From Stercorarius parasiticus (taxonomy: Eukaryota; Chordata; Aves; Charadriiformes; Stercorariidae): 64,000 nucleotides of DNA. The notes under the pieces were generated by a model that was given only the letters and a program-made list of their open reading frames with translations, ran no database searches and had not been told where the DNA came from. Numbering within the stretch: position 1 is the first letter of the stretch; every line of letters starts with the position of its first letter. The stretch is taken from contig VWZL01003478.1 of NCBI GenBank assembly GCA_013396915.1, positions 186,001-250,000 on the forward strand, read 5' to 3'. Below, piece by piece: positions 37,192-49,400 of the stretch. A program made the translations under genes and the position numbers.

Positions 37192-40100
37192 ATGCAAAAG
37201 AGAGTTCCTGCGTTAGGTCACTCAGCCGTCAGTATGGAGCTGGTCAGTGTAACTTCTCACCACCGCTCAGGTGACAGTCAGGAAAAAGAAAGCAAGCGGA
37301 GAGTGGGAAAAGACAGCCACATCCATATGACACCTGCAGATATTTTGCTGGCCTCCATATCTGCTGCAGTGGCCAGATTTAATGGACTTCCACATGCTCC
37401 CTCCGCCTCCTCTGGGGGCTTTTGGATGGGAGAAGGACCAAACTCACCCACAGAAGCTCTGCACATCATCCCTTGACTCAGGCTTAGGTGGTTAAGTTTC
37501 ATCAAAGAGGGCAACGGCCTCAGAGCCCTGCGTTGTGACAATAGGTCTGGTGGCTGTTTGTTGGAAACTAGCAACCTGTAGTTTGGGTTTTTTTGGTTGG
37601 GTTATGTGTTTTTTTTCTTTTTTTTTTTCCCAGAAATGCTAAGCATTTACAAATCTCAACATTTCTTAAAACGAGACCCTGAGTTTTCAGCCACAGTGTG
37701 GCCTGGCGAGGCTGTCCCCAGGCACATTTAGGACCCCAAATCACTGCAACGCAAGGGGTGAAGCCCTTTCCCTCTCGTCCCTATCCTGTGAGCGCTGCAG
37801 GAGCCGGGTGCGCTTTGCAATAGTTCTCTCACTCTGGGGCCTGTTCACCTCACCAGTAATGCTCAAAAACAAATCTTCCAGACATCTCCTCGTGGCCTGG
37901 CCTGTTGTCTCGTTGCTCACTACCCTTTCCTCTCCAGGTGTGATGCCACCTTCATGGCTACCCTGGCCTCCTGGTGTCTTCCCAGCCCGATCTTTGTTCC
38001 TTTGCTGCTCCTCTCCCCTATGGACATTTTTTCCCAAAGCCCTCTGCTTGGGAAATTTGGGATGTCATCTTTACCCTAACCTGCTCTGCCCATGCATCTC
38101 TTCAGCCATGTGCTCCCCTGTCAGATGTCCTTCTGGTTCAGCACAGACTCAGCATTTTGGGGATGACTCCCTCAGCGGGCAGCTTTGGGAGATGCTTGCT
38201 GAGGCTGGGACCAGAATGTGTCTGAGACCACTGCACCATCTGAGGCACAATGTGGCGGGGAGATGGTGGCACGGAAGAGTCCAGAAGTGGCCCTTTAGTG
38301 GTTAGAAGTAGAGCACAAGCCTTAAACCTTAAACCTGCCAAATACCTACTGCTCAGTACTTGTAGCTAACATTGAGTGCCTAGGAAGGCCAGTGTTTTTT
38401 ATGTGTTCATATGAACTCCATGGTTAATGGGCCCCAAAAGATCCAGAAAAACTAAAGGTTTGTCTGCATAGGGTTTGTCTTTACGGGTCAAAGGCAGTTC
38501 GACGTCTGAAGTCAGGAAAAATGCGAAACAGGAGCAAGTCAGTCTGAACTCAGAAGGCTTTAGCCATGTCGGCTGAAACACATTTACTCCAATCATCCTC
38601 CTCCGCACAGGAAGCAGCCGTGCCTGGCCATCAGTGAGTCCCTTCTAGCCATTAGCCTGCAGCCAAGTAACATGGGAATTCAAATGCGTTAGCCTAGGCT
38701 GATGAATGTAAACTGGTTTTCCAGGGCTGCTTTGGGCTTCAAAGGCATTGGGGTTTTCCCCTCGCCCTCCGATAGGAAGCTGCCAGAGGAAATTCATGCA
38801 CAATCAGGCGCGAAGGAAGAGGTCTGCTCTACGGTCAAGCAGAGAGACATTTTTATGAGGATCATTATGGGAGGAGTTTTTTTAATTGTTTTAAGTAAAC
38901 TCCCTATCTGTTTAGCTTATGCCATCCCATGTACATTTTCCATTTCAGCATGAGGGGATACAAAAAAGTAGAGTCAGAAACTGGTTCAGTGAAAGCATTT
39001 TGCCACAACAAACTGCTCGCCTTAACTTTTGTAAGAAAAACAAAAAAAAAAACCTCTTTTCAGTGTATCTTTTCCTAGACTGGGAAAAAGTAACCTACGA
39101 AACTTTTTTATATTTTGTACTTTCTAAGTTTCTATGAACCCACTTTCCATGTTGTCCCTTGTTTGCATTCAGGGACTGTTTCTTTTGCAAACCACTGCAT
39201 TTTACTTCCATTCTCTCCTTTTTTTTAACAGAAGAAAAATACAAATCAAAAAACACAGCATTATGATTAGTGGCTAGGCAATCTCTTTCAATTACAAGAA
39301 TATCAATACAGAAAGAAAAGAATTACAGGGTTGTTTTCTTTTTTTAATTTCCCGTGGCTGATGTACTGTATGGTATATGTTTACAGAACTCCTCTGGTCT
39401 GCCTTTGTGATGTTATCTAAATGAATGACAAAGTAGGTATGATGTGCCATTTGACAGTTTGCCTTAGCACTCTTGGGTTTCCTTCTCCTTTTTGTATCTT
39501 TCTTTTCCTTATTTTTTTTCCAAAAAGTGCAGGCTGTATTCCAAAGCTGTATAAACACAACATTATCTTTCAATCCCCAGCAAGAGAAGTGTGCACAAGC
39601 CCTTCTCCATGAAGCGTACCTCTACCGGTGCAATAGAAGACCTCAGCCCTGCGAACAAAAACGCATATGCCTAATTCTGCTGTGAGTAGACCTATTTCAG
39701 TCAACAGGACTACTCACAGGAGGAACGTGTGTAGGTGTCTGCAAGATCAGGGCATGAATGATTAACACAGGATGTAGTCTGGGTGTTATTTGTGTACCTA
39801 TACCTATTTTATGCACTGCTGAGTTTGCCCGGCGTGGTGTAATCCTAGAGGCTAACTCTGAGCGTTGCTACTTCTGCTGAGAAAAATACAAAACAAAATG
39901 GTGCTTAGCATCTGGTGGGATCAGGTCCCGAGTCAGCATTTGTACCACAGCAGTGGTATTCATGAGCAAATATTAAGTGGGACTTCCCTGTCTGCTAATA
40001 TATTAGTCCCCTGCTGTTTTACCGAAGTTCACTACTCATTAAAATTATAGAGATACAACAAATTAATCAGAGCAGAAAGATAGCATATAGCGTTGCTAGA

Positions 40101-40215
40101 GAAATAAAAGGTGTTCTACCTTTTGATTTAGTCCGACATCCAAATGGCATCCTTGGAAAGTAAGCGGGGATATAGTAGAAAACGTAGTATTTTACATTTG
40201 TGTATTTTTTTAAGG

Positions 40216-40221
40216 AATAAA
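40216..40221 (+). promoter_or_regulatory. Candidate poly(A) signal AATAAA
   Basis: An exact hexamer followed by ATATTTTTGTAATG, which gives a modest T/GT-rich downstream context. A second AATAAA lies at 40728-40733. Confidence 0.35.
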
Positions 40222-43115
40222 TATTTTTGTAATGAGATAAAAACCCTAAATGGGAATTGAGTTTCTGAATATCATCCTACCCATGACATTGAGCCTTTGA
40301 ACTTTTTCATATGTTTATGACAATGCCCAGCTTCTTGGGATCTTTTGTAGACCTAACCACAATTTTCTCCAGGAAGAAGGATCACAACACTTTTTAAAGA
40401 GTAAAGTTAGAAAAGTAGAATCCAATATACCTGCTATGAACACAGCTAAATACGTGAATTTTTTTTCACAGAAAAAGGTGGACCTATGCTTACTATAGCT
40501 AGACAAACTTCTTTATCTGGAAAGCCAACATGGTAGAAAATAGCTACCTACTTTCAGTAGAGAGGTATGGCTAAATAGGAGAACTATACGTTTTTTCACT
40601 TTGTCATATTTTATCCAACACAAGATTTCAAAATGCAAGAGGTGGTGCCACTGGAAAGAGTAGAACAAAACCATTTAGACAAAGTAGAAGATTTTCCCAC
40701 AGGCTGAAACGTGACGTCTTTATTTTTAATAAACTCATTCAGTTACAACCAGTTCTCTCTGTCTATTAGAAGGTTTAGGATATGCTCAGATTATGTTTCA
40801 TGAGCCTTCTGGGCCACAAGAGTAAACTTGAGTTCTGAGCTTAATCAGAGGTCGCAGGCTATGACAATATCCAACAAAAATGTGGACTGTAATTTTTGTA
40901 TGTAAAAGAGTAAGTTGTATAAAATGGCTGAATTTATTAAGTTTAGAATATAAATGGTTTGTCATCTAGTCCAAAGAGAATATAAATCCAACTTGTAATA
41001 TAAACTTATAATAATAACTTAGCTTGTAAATAGTGACAAGAGTGCATGAAGTTCTTAAAAATGTCCCACCTGTATTTAAAATCAAAGTATTATAAAACTG
41101 AGCCTTTTTCTTCATGGGTTCAAAGAGTCTTGCAAAATCTATAGCTTTTTTTCCTGTGATGGTTCCACTTAGGCTGTTCAGCACATTAAGAACAGGCCAC
41201 TTTTCTTAAGGGCAAACTTGTGGAGAATTCTGAGCCCCTTCCTCCAGTTTGCAAAAGCTTCTCTTATTTTGAGGGTTTTTGCTGTTACTGTATTGCAAAG
41301 CTTTCCTGCAATTGTTTCCCAAGTTATTCTCAAAGAAGGATTTAGGGGTTTGTTTTAAGAATTAATCTACTTCAGAAATTGGGAAAAAAACAAAAACAAC
41401 AAACCCCAACCTTAATTAATTTTTTAGAATTAGCTAAGTAACTCAAGACCACCAGTTTGAGCATATTTGTATGTTTTTAACTTGCATTGGTATGCCTGTG
41501 ATTCATACCTGAATTTAGACCCTGCATATCTATTCAGTAGGTCTATAAGACCTAAAGACTTGCCCATGAGCATAAAATTAAGCACCCAAGCAGCCCTTTT
41601 TAGTTTAATGGGATGACCCAGATGAGTGAAATTTAAGCACATGCACAAATGCTTATAGGGTCTGGTCTTTAAACAATATGCTACAAGCAAGGCTTATGCT
41701 GCTTTAACTGTGTCTTCTCATTCCTTTAATTAGATAGCTTTTTAAATGGTGTTGTGAAACTGGTGCACATTTCAGCAGAGAGGGGTTTGGAGCATGGTCT
41801 CCTTGCTGACTGTGTTTGAAAACAGACAAACACCCCCTGGGAACTCACAAAACCCCCTGTGCCTGAAAAGGGTGGGGGTGAATTTCATTCCTGCACACAA
41901 AAAAACCCACAACATAAAAGAAGCAGTGTAAGTTTTCCTTCCAAATTTTTCCCTCTGCACAACTCTGCTACAGACTCTGCCTGTCTCTGAACTTGCTCTC
42001 ATGCCGGACACCGTGGATCAGATGCTCCTTTTTCCCCCCCCACTCTCTGCTTCCCTTTCTGTGCTCTCCGATGAGCAAAGATAAGGGGAAGAAAAGAGAG
42101 ACTGGAGCTAAAAGCCTCACCTCAGGCCTGTTGGCTTGAGTCCCAAGTTAAAAGAAATGACGGTATCCTGTCCTCAGCATTTGAACATCTTCCTGCATTT
42201 TCCTAGATTCCTAGGGCAAATTTGACACTAGAGGAGCACTCTCCCTATCTATTCATCTGGCATCCTATGGGTGGCCCAAACAGTGGGTTCCACTAAAATC
42301 TTACTGTTTAGGTAAATCTGCTGTCTCTCTTCCCATTCCTGTGGGAACGCACTAAGTCCCCCAAGCCTGTGTGAGCTAGATATGCCCAAGTGCATAAAAT
42401 ATCAGCATACAAATGCCACTTACAGGAGCAGAAGGCAAGCCACCCCCTAATTGTCAGGTTGCTGCTGGCAGGGTAAAGGAGCCAGGAGAAAATGTGAACT
42501 TCCCCACAGACTGATCCAGCGTGCAAAGGCATTCTCACTAAAATTAGCTGCCAAGAAGCTACTGGTATCTCTCCAAGTTAACGTGTCGGTCAGAGAGTTG
42601 GAATCTCAAAAATAAAGGTTTTGTGCAACCATATGAAGTCCCAATTGAAGGTGGCACTTAAACTCCGCTAATCTTAAGCTTGAAGCGTAACATGTCCTTA
42701 AGCACTGTGCTGGTTAGGGATAGCCTAGAGGATATGTTACGATCGGCCGGTATCTATGGTTAAGGTGCTTTACTGATGATGAGCTCAAATTTTGTCCCTG
42801 CTATTTTACAAGTATGTATGTAGGCCCTGCCTAGGGGCAGATATGGGAGATAAATCCATTTGAAAGATTTTTGCTTTTCCAGTGGCCACTGAATCTGAGT
42901 GCAGCAAAGGTAGTCAAGCAAGAGCAGGTCAGGACAAAGGCAAAGAACACATTTCTGAAGGCTTCCTGCCTCTACCAACTACATTCGCTCCATAGATAAA
43001 TGACTCTTTATAGGGGTTCAAGAAAATGTTGTGTAAAATGCAGCTTTTATGGTGAATGTAGGTTGTGGTTGAGATTTTTTTTAAGCTTTAGTCTCCCACT
43101 TTCTTTGTGAGCTAA

Positions 43116-43125
43116 TGTAAATAAA
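43116..43125 (+). promoter_or_regulatory. Pumilio-type motif overlapping an AATAAA
   Basis: TGTAAATA (43116-43123) matches the Pumilio recognition element UGUANAUA and overlaps an AATAAA hexamer at 43120-43125. A GTTGGGG stretch follows. It matters only if the 3' UTR reaches this far. Confidence 0.4.
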
Positions 43126-43345
43126 ATCCCATTTTGTTGGGGAAAAACTGCTGTGCTAACACTGGATTAGAATTGCTGGGGATAGCTGCTGTACTTTGTA
43201 ACCTGAAGTGTACTTTTTTGACTGTTATGTTTTTTCTTCAGATTAAAAAAATGAGTACAAAAAAAAAAAAACAAAAATAAAAAACCAAGAACACTGCCAG
43301 CAACAGCCATGCTGTAACTGTGGCTTCTCTCTTTTTTTTTTTCTC

Positions 43346-43420
43346 TGTACAGTATTACTAGTAAATAAATCTGCCTTTTCACTGCGCCTACTTCTGTGTC
43401 TTTTTACTGTGTTTCTCTCT
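43346..43420 (+). terminator. PALM2: Candidate distal polyadenylation site
   Basis: A complete textbook arrangement on the + strand: a T-run, TGTA at 43346-43349 (the CFIm-binding motif), AATAAA at 43364-43369, a CA at about 43380 suited to cleavage, and a GT/T-rich element (TTCTGTGTCTTTTTACTGTG and onward) at about 43391-43420. It is the best-formed site found after the PALM2 stop codon. Assigning it to PALM2 is inference from orientation and the lack of another recognised gene between. Confidence 0.55.
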
Positions 43421-46400
43421 AACTACCACTCTTCAAGATGCTCTGTGAACTCAAGGATGTACCGCACTGGGGCTGCCTCTCTCACTGAAAGAATTAAAAT
43501 ACTAACTCCACAGTTAGTTGGTTTGTTTTTTTCCTTTCCTCCACTGATCTGCCCTGCTGCTCTGACTGTTATTTTTATTAGATGCTTCAACACATATTAA
43601 CTCATTGTACCTGTTAACTGTCTCATTTCTCTTTCCCCTTTCCTTCTCACGTGATAACTTTGCCAAGCATATTGTGAACCCTGTTGCTCTAGGATCCCAT
43701 GGCATCATTTTGTATTTGCAGAAGATAAAGGATTGGCTTTGGTCAGCAAGGCAGCATGGCCTGGGTCAACTTATTTCCTAACTGGGGAAAGTATTCCATA
43801 TGGCATATATAATTCCCCAGAAATAATCACTTGAAAATTTAGGGACAGCCAGAATAAACACTGTGCATTTTTCTTCCAGGGCTTATCGCAGACAGTGTCC
43901 TCTGTACTTCAGCACCGGAAGAAGTTTGCCATAGTCTGAGTTGTAGGGCAAAAAAGAAAAAAAGAAAAAACCCTTGTGTAGTTTTTTCCCAAGATGTTAA
44001 ATGTACCTGAGCTGAGGACAATGATAGGATGGGTAACGTAGCCAGGCATCATAAACCTCCTTCTCAGAAGTTTAAAAATTCATCTTGAACTCTGCCATTT
44101 AAGAAACTCACCACAAATTGCCCATTACTACATAAGTACCCTCCCTCTGCTCCTTTTAACCAGTAGCCATACAGATGAATGTATGCGCACGCACCCATAT
44201 GTATCTGAGCCTTTGTAATGTAGTATATTTTAGTGTCACAGAAGGCAAAGTGGCCACGTGCCCTGCTTTGCTGCTTTATAGTTTAGTCCTGAAAGTTTTG
44301 CTGTGGTGGGCCTTCAAGTTGGTTTGTTTCTTACTTGTGTTTGAGTGACAGAAAGTCAATTTTGTCTGTCCTAGAAGACTCTGTGAAAGACTGGATAACT
44401 GGCATGTTTCTGTCACCGAAGGATGAGCATTGATTCAGCTGAGAAGAGTGATCATAACAATTTAAATTTCTTTGATTGGCAAAGACCTTCCTAATTCAGA
44501 AGGTGTGTTAACATGGCAAAAGGAAGGACCATGACCCTGAGTTAGCAGAAGTGTCTGTATGAAGACCATGAAATAACAAGAGCACTATTGCGTGCAACTA
44601 ATTTAGTGCTTGGAAACTTGGACATGTCAGGTACATATTCCATTTGTTGGTGCATACCACGGCCTGTGAATACTCTTATTTTCATTCCACCTAATTTAAT
44701 TTTATAGCCAGGAGAAGGTTCAGCTGAGAACTCCTCCACTGCACAAAACAGAGTCATACAAGAAAACACCAAAACCAGACTAGACAATTTTGACATCACC
44801 GCTGTTACTAAAGTTTCAGAAACAAAATACTTCCATGCATTTCCCCATTTCAAATCTCTAGGAAAAAAGTGATTTTTTTTTTTCTTTTTTTTTCCCACCC
44901 TCCTAGCACGTAGGAAGAAAGAAAAGGTTTAGCAGCTGGTGAGATAGTGTGTCACTCCCCTAAAACTCTCCCGGAATGGTTCCCTGGAGGTCAATGACTT
45001 AACAGAGTAAGGGCATATTCAGCATGTGGAAGGACAGCTCTCTCAGGTTTTTGTTCTTTTTCCTTTATTTTAATAGTTCTGCATGCTTCTGGTAACAGAA
45101 GAAAGATAGGCGCCTACTCTGGAAGTTCAACACTCTAGGTGTTTCAGTAGTTTGTCTGGGGGTTGAGGTGCAAGAGTTCATTTTCAGACAGCCACTTTCT
45201 TTCCCACAGGACCCTCGCAACCTGCACTTGATCCCTCAAAACTCATACCAACCCAGCAACTCTTCTTGCTTCACACTACGATATTTTTGAGGTTACAGGA
45301 AGAAACTTCTAAGGCTAATAACTGTAGGAGTGAATAATAAAAAGGGACAATAATTTAATAACAATTTTTGCTGTTCTAAGACCTCCATTTGCATTCCCCA
45401 CCTGCTGCAAAAGGTCTGCTCAGATGTCCACTGCATGGTCACATGTAAATCCTCTGTAACTGCTCATGGGGGAAGCATAGGCTGGTCCCTAAACAAGTTT
45501 ACAAAACCACAGAATATGGTGCAGCTGTGCAAAATGTCATTCACATTCACCTGTGATAGAAAAACTACCTGTTTCTTTGTCACAAGTGTCTACTTGACAG
45601 TGACTACCTTCTCTGATGAGACAAGGAAGGAGATACTTGCATAGGAGTAGAGTTTGCTATATCAGACTCGGAGGAGGGAAATTCCTAGCATATAACCCAA
45701 AAAAGAATCGAGGGAATAATCAGCTGGCAGAGAGAGTGATTGGGTCACTCCAAATCAGAGGTAGGGAGTTGTGTTGTAGCACAGGCACTGTCAGGCCTAG
45801 GGAGTCAGTTGCCTGAGGAAGTGAATTGGCTCATGTCTTTTACAGGCAGCAGTTCCTCCCAGTGTAAGTAAGCAAGTTCACTGGCCTCACTGAGCACTAA
45901 TAAAGATGCTGGTCAAGGTCCTGGGAAACATCATTTCCAATTGCTGCTGCTCCATGCGGTTCAGCACGTCCTCACAAAAAGTCCCTCATCTCCAGATCTA
46001 CACAGGTACGTAGAGACATTACCCCCTTGATTTAAATAGGAAGAATAGGTACCTAAATACCTCTGTCCATCCAACTTTTTTCATCTCAGTTTTAGGTCTG
46101 TAATTTAGGATAATTAGCACTACCCTGCCTCATGGGGCTGTGGTGATGTGTCCGTTAGTGTCTGTCACGAGACTGCAAGAATGTGGGGCATGCTCTGGGT
46201 ACACAGCATCATAAATGTCTTCTTACTGTAACAGTTTTTGGAGAGGTTCTGCTTGTAACAGCACTGCCAAACCAGAAAAAATAGGCTATATTGCAATCAA
46301 AACCGGCCATTCACAGCAGTCAGGCATTTGCGGGGAATAATGGTTTTGGCATGAATTAGGAATAAAAGACGTAGCAGTAGCACGTTTGATTGCTTGTAGG

Positions 46401-49400
46401 TGGGAGAACAAAGGGAGAAGAATGAGTGGAGGAGGGAAAGGAGACGAATGCAAAAATGGGTCACTTTCTCAGACAAGACAAACCAGTTCATCTTCCTTTT
46501 TGGGTATTTCCATAGTGTGTGATGCATCGCTGGCTACAGATTCCCTCGGGCTATAGATGAGTCTGCTCCAGCACTGGCAGCAATATGGCAGCTTTGGGGG
46601 GCAGGGGCGAGTTGGTTAGGCTAATTAGCCCTGCTGAGAAGCAGGCTATCTCTTCGTTTGAGCATGGTCCCCTGCTAAAATAACTGTACTGCTCTTTAGC
46701 CGGTGTGGTTACCTCTAGACGGCATTACCTTGTGGTTTGTAAGCATCTTACAGTTTAAACGGAAAGATACTGTTTAATACCAGCAGAAGGTCTTGATCAT
46801 TATATTTCAGCGGAGTGTGGTACATTTATCATTCAGTTTAAAGCAAATGAGATTACTTAACCGTGACAATTTTTAAACAGATTGTTGTGATGCTCCGTTT
46901 TTGTTACATGGTAAGAGGTTTCTTCTTAACGCACTGCACTAAGTTATAGAAGCATCTTTATCACTGGAGACATAAGGGTTCATAGACAAATTGGTAGTGA
47001 GATAGAATAAATGCTTCCTTCTGCCAAGCTTAGGCAATGTTATATTATTAGGTATGGTTAATTTACCAGGGAGATGGGGTAAAGTGATCAAACTGTTAAA
47101 TACCATGTGCAGTTGCACGCTGAGAACAGGGCTGACATCTGGAAATTCTCCACTGCTGCTATTTCAGTCTGGATTTTTTGTTACAGAAGCTGAAGGTCAC
47201 CAGGGGGTTAGTAAATTGGGAGAGTTAACCAAGATAGATAGTTTCCACTTACACCAGCCTGGGAAGAAAACAGCCCTTGACATGGGAGAAGTCATTCCTA
47301 TTTTTGCTGCTACAACTTCTGCTGCAAATCTAGTGCTATTTAGGGTCCTTTTTGAATCTCCAGCTCATGGAGTCAAGCAATTTGGAGAGAGCCTTTGCTA
47401 TCATTTAAAAGAGACAAGAAGAGAAGTCGTAGTTTCTGGGCTTCATGGCTGAGGATGAAATCTGGAAAATAGTTGCTCTAGCTGCATGTACATGCCCTGC
47501 AGAGCTGTGATGCTCTGAGTTCCCTTTTCTGTGGTATTTAAGAGACTACAGACACTATTCTTAAGCACTGTTGAATACAATGAGGAAATGACAATAAGAC
47601 ATATGGAGAAGCTACTGAAAGATCACACACGGTTTATTTTCTTCACTTATTTTATACATCAGGATTTAGAATTCACAGAGCTGGAAATACTGTGATTACT
47701 TTACTGATTTATCTTCACAATGTGCCGAACGTTTGCCAAATATAAACAAATCCAAGACCTACCACAGAGGCTGTAGCCTGCTTGTCTCCATTTTCTCTAC
47801 TCATTACAACTCCTATAGACAAAACATCAGGGCTGAAAGTTGTAGACAACTTTCAGAGTGTTTAAAAGCTGTAACTGAAAGTGGAAATAAAAGGAAAGCA
47901 ACCCTTTTCTCTCATCCAGCATCAAAAAGGGTCCTCCTCTAATCCATAGAGTAAGAGGGATTAAATCCAGTCTGGTGTCAGAGGACAACTTTCGCAGCCT
48001 AACAGCTGCAAATACTGCAAACAGGGCCACCAAGCCCCTTAGAAAAAAAATCCACATGTGCTTTCAGGATCAGGACCTTACACCCCAAGCCAGCCCGGTG
48101 AACTCAGAGTGCCTGCGTGGGAATTCAGTCAGGGCAGACATTTGCCACAAAGCACTAGAAATAAAGAAAAGTCTTGAAATTAGTTTGAAAAACCCTCTCT
48201 GATGCAATAATATTTTTACAGATAAGTCCCTGAGTGTCAGAGAGATTGCAGGCTGTAAATAACCAGTCCCAGAAGAGACAATTAGGGAGAGGAGCACAGG
48301 CTCTGGTCCAGATACCGAAGAAAGCACGCCCAGCAGGTAGTACACTACCTGTCATCGGCAGCACTGGAGAAGCAATTGCTTTGTCCTTTATAAGGAAAAT
48401 AAGTGGCACACAAGCAAGATCTTCTCTTCAGCAAGGGCTTTGGTGTGGGCAGAACTTCAAACAGCAAATCTGCTTACAGCAGCAAGAGCCAAACGGCGGT
48501 CAAGGTTCCAGTTACACTGCCTGGGGCATCTGGCATGTAGCAATATTACCCACTATTGGTGGGTGACTCCTTCACAAGTTCTAGCCTTAATTTTCCTCTT
48601 ATCTGTTCACTCATTTTCAACTATGTACAATTATGTTAAGAAAAGTTTGTCCAGAAGAGTTTATGGAAAAGCTAATAATTTTTTCTTTTATAATAAGCAC
48701 GTAGGTTAGTGAATTATGATGATTCAGGTTGCTGAAAGCCATGCTGTGCAACTGGGTGAGAAAAAAAAAGTCCAGTGAAAAATAAAGGATACTTCCAGAG
48801 AACAGACCTGTAAAAGATAAGTTGGAGAAAAATGTAACCCTTCTACTAGTCTTTGAATCCCCAGGAATGGCATTTGCCCTATCAGAAAAGAACCAGCCAT
48901 GTGCTTGAATTTTAATAACATGGGTAGCAACATTTATTCCATGGATCTGCTCCTATCATCCCATTTTATTAAACACTTCTTCACAAAGCCCCAGACAACT
49001 GGGAACAGCAGAAGAGTCCTCCAGATGAGCCATACCGTAAAGCAAACACCATTTTTGGAGAACAGGATTATTAAACAGTATCAGGCAGAGAGCGAGGTAA
49101 TGATGAAATGCAGTTAAGTGCCTCAAATGAGCTAATCCGGCCCAACCTGCAATGCTGAAGGTTTTGCTTTCTGTGTAACTAACAGCTTTTCTTCCAAGAT
49201 CTCTATTTTACAGAGATACCTTCCTTGGCCTTCCACTGCTAGTGGATTTGGAAGCCAACCATGTATGGTCCTAGAGAGCATGGGCAGCCAGGATGGTGCT
49301 GGGCAGGGAAGCGAAGGCAAAATTATTGCTGGATGCTTTTCTGTCTGAATTAGGCGAAGAATGCTGTCAGCGTTAGAGCAAAGTTAATAACATTGTTTTG

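Larger units (their letters stand above)
35279..43385 (+). other. PALM2: Probable PALM2 3' UTR (distal end inferred)
   Basis: Sequence after the stop codon with no CR1 copy recognised and no credible coding exon. It is AT-rich with several T-runs, ATTTA motifs (35576-35585), a TATA-rich block (35592-35619) and an A-rich block (36931-36989). Exact AATAAA hexamers occur at 36943, 37186, 40216, 40728, 43120 and 43364; I do not claim this list is complete. Only the last has full context: an upstream UGUA and a GU/U-rich stretch downstream. The true 3' end could be any of these sites. The first 1.5 kb as UTR is near certain; the extension to 43.4 kb is inference. Confidence 0.55.

Noticed and set aside
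37808..38305. 165-residue open frame on the + strand
   Set aside because: It lies in the probable 3' UTR, is overlapped by open frames on both strands and resembles no known family.
47054..47452. 132-residue open frame on the + strand
   Set aside because: No domain, repeat or splice context is visible. This length is expected by chance in 64 kb.
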